Positions 21,128-24,806 of a stretch of DNA of 24,806 nucleotides are shown here, one piece after another. Position 1 is the first letter of the stretch; each line of letters begins with the position of its first letter. The translations under genes were made by a program, and so were the position numbers. The DNA is from CAZFCK01 sp964517355 (lineage in GTDB: Bacteria > Desulfobacterota > Desulfovibrionia > Desulfovibrionales > Desulfovibrionaceae), in NCBI GenBank assembly GCA_964517355.1, contig CAZFCK010000046.1, forward strand, positions 1 through 24,806. The letters are read 5' to 3'. The notes under the pieces were generated by a model that had not been told where the DNA came from, made no database searches, and saw only the letters and a list, made by a program, of their open reading frames with translations.

Positions 21128-23597
21128 CCGCAGATACCGCATCGCATGCCTTGGAGGGCGAAAGAGCCGCGATTTTACGGTCCATCGCGACGGGGAGCCC
21201 CTTGCCGTCGAACCGGGCGAGGTTTTTCGGGAAATCATCGTGCAGCCCGGTGGAAGCCTCCGCGCCGATCCGGAGCAATGCGCTGAGCGCTCTTTGGGCG
21301 CCATTTCCGAAGAAGGGGGCGCTGACCGGGCCCTGGCCTATAAAGTGCGCTATCTGGAATCGCGGCTGGACGCGGTGTTGCGGAGCCGTTCCTGGCGTTT
21401 GATCGCCCTTGCGCGCGGAGCGCTCGGCAGATGCAACGTGCTGGGCAGGCTGCGCGCCAAGCGGAAGTGGCGGCGCGGCGCGGCCGCGCAGGAACGCGCC
21501 ATTGCGCGCGTCGCTCCTTCAATACCTTGTCCGGCTTCTCCGGTGCGGATCGTGGTGCCGGTCTACAACGGCTATGAATATGTGGTGAAGCTGGTGGGCA
21601 GCCTGCGGCGCATGCTGCCGCAATTGGATTTTCCCACGTCAGTCATCGTGGTGGACGACGCTTCCACGGATCCGCTGCTGCACGCCTACTACGCCATGGA
21701 GGACTTTTTCGGCTGGCCCGAGGTGCGGTTGCTCCGACTGCCGGAGAACCAGGGCTTTGTGGCCGCGGCCAATGCCGGACTCATGGCCGTCGGGCCGGGA
21801 TGCGACGTGCTGTTGTGCAACAGCGATATTGAATTGCACGCCCAGGCCCTGCACGCGCTCCGCGCCACGGCCGCCCGGCATCCTGACGCGGCCAGCGTCA
21901 CGCCGCTCAGCAACAGCGCCACCATCGCCAGCATCTTCGACTGGCCGCGCGGCGCGCCCCTGCCTCCCAAGGATGCGCAGCGCGTCATAGACTGCGTGGC
22001 CGCCCTGGGGTTGGAGTCTCCCGATTATTCCGCGCCCACGGGCGTCGGCTTTTGCATGTACGTCACGGCCGCGGCCCTGGAGCGGGTGGGGTTGTTTGAA
22101 GAGGGGCTCTACGCCCAGGGCTACGGCGAGGAGAACGACTGGTGCCAGCGCGCTGTGCGACAGGGGTTCAGGCATCTGATCTGCACGGAAACCTTTGTGC
22201 CGCATTATGAGACCAAATCTTTCCAAGAGTGGCAGAAACAGCAGCTCATCCAGCGCAACCACCGCATTCTGGCGCAACGGTTCCCCTCGTATTTTCCCGA
22301 CGTGGAGGCCTATGTGGCCGCGGACCCGACCCGCGACCACAGGGCGATCATCGGTCTTCATCTGGCGTGGCGGCGATTGCGCGCGCCGTATGTGGTTTTC
22401 GTGCTGCACAACGACCCGTCGTGTTTCTTCGGCGGCACGGAATTGCATGTGGCGCGTCTTGCCCAGGCCCTGGAGCGGCGGGGTATCGCGTCCTTTTGTA
22501 TTTTTCCGCCGGAACCGGATGGTGAGGATATCGCTGTCTCCTGCCTGGGCACGGGGGAGCGCTACACTCTGAGAGGGGGCAACGCGCCCTGGCTGCGTGA
22601 TTTCTGCTCCGGCGCCCTGGCCCTGCACGTGCATCATCTTGAGCGTCTCGCCCCCGTCGAGGCCTTGCTGCCTGAAATCAACACCTTGAAGCTTCTTACC
22701 GTGCATGATTTTCATTTGTTGTGCCCCCGCTCGAATTTCGTGAGCGACGCCGTGCGCTATTGCGAAAAAGGCGCGCCCGGGCGTTGCGCGGACAGGGGGG
22801 GGCGGTGCGTGGAAGGGGGACTGGACACCGGGCTGCTGACGCGCCGCCTTGATTGTTTTCAGCATATCCTTTTTCCGTCGCAAAGCGCGCGCGACGTGTT
22901 TGTGGAGCGTGGTGCGCTGGAGAGCGCCCCTGATGGCGCAGGCCTGTGCCGCCGCATGGAGGTCCTGCCGCATTTTCTGCCCTATGCGCCCCCGGAAGAT
23001 GCCGTCCCGGCTCCCCAAGCTTCCGAGGTATCCGAATCTTCCGGCGGCCTGGCGGTTTACCTGGGCTTCGTGAGTCCGCACAAGGGCGCGAAGCTGCTCG
23101 CGCGATACTTCGGACAGCGAAGGCCGCACGGCCTTGACTTTGAAATATGGGGACACGCCCCGGACTGGCCGTATAAGGACGCGGTGCGCCCCTACAGGGA
23201 TTGGCGGGAGCTGCGCTCCCTGGCCGAACGTTACCGCCCCAAGCTTGTCGTGTTGCCCGCGCTCTGGCCGGAAACCTTTTCCTACACGTTGTACGAGGCG
23301 CTTTTTCTCCTGCGGGTTCCCGTGCTGGTGGGGCCTTACGGCAATCCGGCCCGTGTCGTGGCCGAACACGATCTGGGCGTGGTACTCCGGGGAGTGGACA
23401 TGACAGCCATGGACGCGGGCCTGGGCGTGCTGCTGCGCGATTATCAGCGCCATGCCGGGGCGGTGCGGGATTTTGTCCGGGAACGCGGCCCGGCATTCGC
23501 GCAGGAGCGCTATGCGGAAAACTATCTGCGCCTGGTGCGCGGAGCAAAGGAAACGGCGTGGGCTGCGTTGCGCGACGCCCAGGCCGTGGAACGTTGA
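21120..23597 (+). CDS. Large dual-domain glycosyltransferase (GT2 + GT4-like)
   Basis: An 825-aa protein. The start at 21120 overlaps the permease stop by 8 bp. The same frame is open further upstream, but that part only shadows the permease gene. After an N-terminal region with the coiled-coil plus SRSWRL motif (about residues 78-105), seen before GT2 domains in many surface-glycan enzymes, a GT2 domain starts at residue 146 (VPVYNG). It has VVDDAST and a D-x-D-like N234-S-D236. A second domain from about residue 423 opens VLHNDPSCFFGGTELH and carries EX7E (E718-TFSYTLY-E726), so it is a GT-B family 4-like module. The protein probably adds two sugars, and bifunctional enzymes of this form occur in O-antigen and flagellin-glycan loci. 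Confidence 0.87.
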   Translation: MNDRRYRIACLGGRKSRDFTVHRDGEPLAVEPGEVFREIIVQPGGSLRADPEQCAERSLGAISEEGGADRALAYKVRYLESRLDAVLRSRSWRLIALARGALGRCNVLGRLRAKRKWRRGAAAQERAIARVAPSIPCPASPVRIVVPVYNGYEYVVKLVGSLRRMLPQLDFPTSVIVVDDASTDPLLHAYYAMEDFFGWPEVRLLRLPENQGFVAAANAGLMAVGPGCDVLLCNSDIELHAQALHALRATAARHPDAASVTPLSNSATIASIFDWPRGAPLPPKDAQRVIDCVAALGLESPDYSAPTGVGFCMYVTAAALERVGLFEEGLYAQGYGEENDWCQRAVRQGFRHLICTETFVPHYETKSFQEWQKQQLIQRNHRILAQRFPSYFPDVEAYVAADPTRDHRAIIGLHLAWRRLRAPYVVFVLHNDPSCFFGGTELHVARLAQALERRGIASFCIFPPEPDGEDIAVSCLGTGERYTLRGGNAPWLRDFCSGALALHVHHLERLAPVEALLPEINTLKLLTVHDFHLLCPRSNFVSDAVRYCEKGAPGRCADRGGRCVEGGLDTGLLTRRLDCFQHILFPSQSARDVFVERGALESAPDGAGLCRRMEVLPHFLPYAPPEDAVPAPQASEVSESSGGLAVYLGFVSPHKGAKLLARYFGQRRPHGLDFEIWGHAPDWPYKDAVRPYRDWRELRSLAERYRPKLVVLPALWPETFSYTLYEALFLLRVPVLVGPYGNPARVVAEHDLGVVLRGVDMTAMDAGLGVLLRDYQRHAGAVRDFVRERGPAFAQERYAENYLRLVRGAKETAWAALRDAQAVER

Positions 23598-23606
23598 GAG
23601 CGGAAT

Positions 23607-24620
23607 ATGCCCACCCCCCTGATCCAGGTCATCGTACTGAACTACAACGGTAAACGCTTTCTTGAGCGCTGTGTGCGCACTGTCCTGGACAGCCGCGACG
23701 TGCGCCTGCGGCTGCTGGTTGTGGACAACGCCTCCACCGACGGGTCCGTGGAGGCCGTGCCCAGTCTGACGCCGGGGGCGGACCCGCGCGTGACCGTGCT
23801 GCGCAACCCCAAAAACCTGTATTTCGCGCGCGGCAACAATGTGGGCATACGCCTGACGCTGGAGCAGTCGCCGGACTATGTCTTCATTTTGAATAACGAT
23901 ACCGAACTGCCCCCGGATTGCTTGAAACGGTTGACGACGTTCATGGAAGAGACGCCGCACGCCGCCGGATGCCAGCCGGTCCTGCTTTTTCAATCCCATC
24001 CCACATATGTCAATTCCCGCGGCTGCAGGTGCAGCCTCTCGGGCAAGACCTGGGACGCGGGCTTTGCCGAGCCCTACGCGCCCGCTTCCGAGCCGCAGGA
24101 GGTGTTGGGCGTCACAGGGGGGGCCATGTTCCTGCGCGCGGACGTGCTGCGCCGCATCGGGGGGTTCTGCGATTATTTTTCCATGTATTCCGAAGATGTG
24201 GACCTCTCCCTGCGCATACGCGCCGCAGGAGGCAGGCTCTATTGCGTGCCGGACGCCACGTTGCTGCACGCCTACGGGGGCACGGCCCTGAACAGCATGC
24301 CCATGCGCCGCCTCTTTTACTGCGAACGCAACAGCTTCTACGTGGTGTTGCGCAATTTCCCGTTGTCCAGGATCGCGAAATCCTATCTGCTCTGCACGCC
24401 GCTACGGCTGCTCATCGCGGCCAACGCCGCGGTGCGGGGGCGCTGGCGTTACGCCCTTGCCGTGCTCGGCGGCACGGCCGTGGGATTGGGGGCGCTGCCC
24501 CTGTTCTTGGGCAAGCGCGCCCTGGAACGCCTGGGCGGAAAGAAAAGAGACTGGCGGTTTTGGGCGCAGATGGATGAAGACCGGCTCATTCCGCCGAAGC
24601 CACGCCCCTTGGGCGGGTAA
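23607..24620 (+). CDS. Family 2 glycosyltransferase (rhamnosyltransferase-like)
   Basis: A 337-aa GT-A enzyme. The N-terminal nucleotide-sugar part has VIVLNYNG, VVDNASTDGS and NNDTE (D98), the DxD equivalent. The catalytic block YSEDVDLSLR (E196, D197) and the preceding VTGGAMFLRADVL are typical of the WbbL/rhamnosyltransferase branch. The C-terminal 80 residues hold one or two hydrophobic stretches (about 262-275 and 283-303) and a basic tail, suggesting association with the inner membrane. It is the last gene of the run, nine bases after the large glycosyltransferase. The hairpin at 24631-24674 follows, so transcription likely stops there. The acceptor is unknown. Confidence 0.9.
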   Translation: MPTPLIQVIVLNYNGKRFLERCVRTVLDSRDVRLRLLVVDNASTDGSVEAVPSLTPGADPRVTVLRNPKNLYFARGNNVGIRLTLEQSPDYVFILNNDTELPPDCLKRLTTFMEETPHAAGCQPVLLFQSHPTYVNSRGCRCSLSGKTWDAGFAEPYAPASEPQEVLGVTGGAMFLRADVLRRIGGFCDYFSMYSEDVDLSLRIRAAGGRLYCVPDATLLHAYGGTALNSMPMRRLFYCERNSFYVVLRNFPLSRIAKSYLLCTPLRLLIAANAAVRGRWRYALAVLGGTAVGLGALPLFLGKRALERLGGKKRDWRFWAQMDEDRLIPPKPRPLGG

Positions 24621-24630
24621 TGCCGCCATG

Positions 24631-24674
24631 TTTTCCGGGGGGAAACTTTTTGAAAAAAGTTTCCCCCCGGAAAA
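24631..24674. terminator. Strong hairpin closing the secretion/glycosyltransferase run
   Basis: Perfect 21-base arms (TTTTCCGGGGGGAAACTTTTT and its complement at 24654-24674) with a two-base GA spacer, ten bases after the last stop codon. The plus strand has no long T-run after the stem, but the stem itself is flanked by T4/A4. On the minus strand the exit is CCGGAAAA, also without a U-tract. It is probably a transcript end and possibly serves both directions. Confidence 0.7.
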
Positions 24675-24806
24675 ACCTAACAAGTCTTTAGGGCCTGTTT
24701 CAAAAATATAACGATTCGGGAAGACCATTCCGCAAAAAAAACAAAAAAAAACAACGGATAGATTTTAGCTTCTTAAAATTAAGAAGTTTGGGAAAGGGAG
24801 AGCGCG
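24675..24806. other. AT-rich right edge with an 18-bp inverted repeat
   Basis: Base composition changes sharply to A/T-rich with A-tracts (24734-24741 and 24743-24751). CTTCTTAA and TTAAGAAG form an inverted repeat with an AA spacer at 24769-24786. GGGAAAGGGAG at the very end could precede a gene outside the window. An operator or promoter region for that gene is the likeliest reading; no coding sequence is seen. Confidence 0.35.

Noticed and set aside
21639..24269. Very long minus-strand open frame (876 codons) antisense to two glycosyltransferases
   Set aside because: The translation is rich in His, Arg, Gln and Ala without any domain, as expected for the antisense shadow of high-GC coding DNA. 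The plus-strand genes carry full catalytic motifs.
24690..24720. GGGCCTGTTTCAAAA as a possible insertion-sequence end
   Set aside because: There is no matching inverted end, no target duplication and no transposase in the window.
1..24806. CRISPR arrays, tRNA or rRNA genes, riboswitches
   Set aside because: No regularly spaced repeats, cloverleaf sequences with CCA ends, rRNA signatures or known riboswitch cores were recognised by eye on either strand.

Overview
The window is high-GC bacterial DNA that looks chromosomal and Gram-negative. A sulfate-reducer-like deltaproteobacterium (Desulfovibrionaceae type) fits best. That placement is an inference from four things: a menaquinone-type ETF dehydrogenase carrying its own ferredoxin, the acyl-CoA dehydrogenase/ETF set, an atypical type II secretion (T2SS) operon, and the style of the GC-rich intergenic hairpins. 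No rRNA, tRNA, CRISPR array, transposase or phage gene was found.

Left part (1-7430, minus strand): a small P-loop kinase (141-668) lies downstream of a four-gene electron-transfer operon. In transcription order the operon is a 682-aa acyl-CoA dehydrogenase, an ETF:quinone-oxidoreductase-like flavoprotein with an eight-cysteine ferredoxin tail, EtfB and EtfA. Together they would move electrons from an acyl-CoA-type substrate through a divergent ETF to a membrane quinone. The two wide junctions of the operon hold strong hairpins: a perfect 34-bp palindrome before the ETF dehydrogenase and a four-hairpin cluster before etfB. The operon ends at a clear rho-independent terminator. A two-hairpin REP-like element occurs twice, in opposite orientations, on either side of etfBA. 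Upstream of the operon is a 56-aa HicB-like protein with no visible partner toxin.

Right part (7849-24620, plus strand): one tightly packed, largely overlapping run of genes. It encodes gspF, the pseudopilins gspG-H-I-J-K, gspL-like and gspM-like assembly proteins, and the secretin gspD, which carries its own lipobox. Two family-4 glycosyltransferases, a 68-aa cysteine-rich lipoprotein and the ATPase gspE follow. The run ends with a MacB/FtsX-type ABC permease with no ATPase beside it, an 825-aa double glycosyltransferase and a final family-2 glycosyltransferase. No gspC, gspN, gspO or recognisable pilotin gene is visible. The interleaving suggests that secretion and glycan assembly or glycosylation are co-expressed and possibly coupled. 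The run is followed by a perfect 21-bp-arm hairpin and then AT-rich DNA that probably leads into the next gene.

The strongest candidate for a poorly described system is the composite T2SS / glycosyltransferase / orphan ABC permease / cysteine-rich lipoprotein locus. Second is the acyl-CoA dehydrogenase/ETF module, whose EtfA and EtfB are divergent at their nucleotide-binding motifs and whose ETF dehydrogenase appears to hold two Fe-S clusters.
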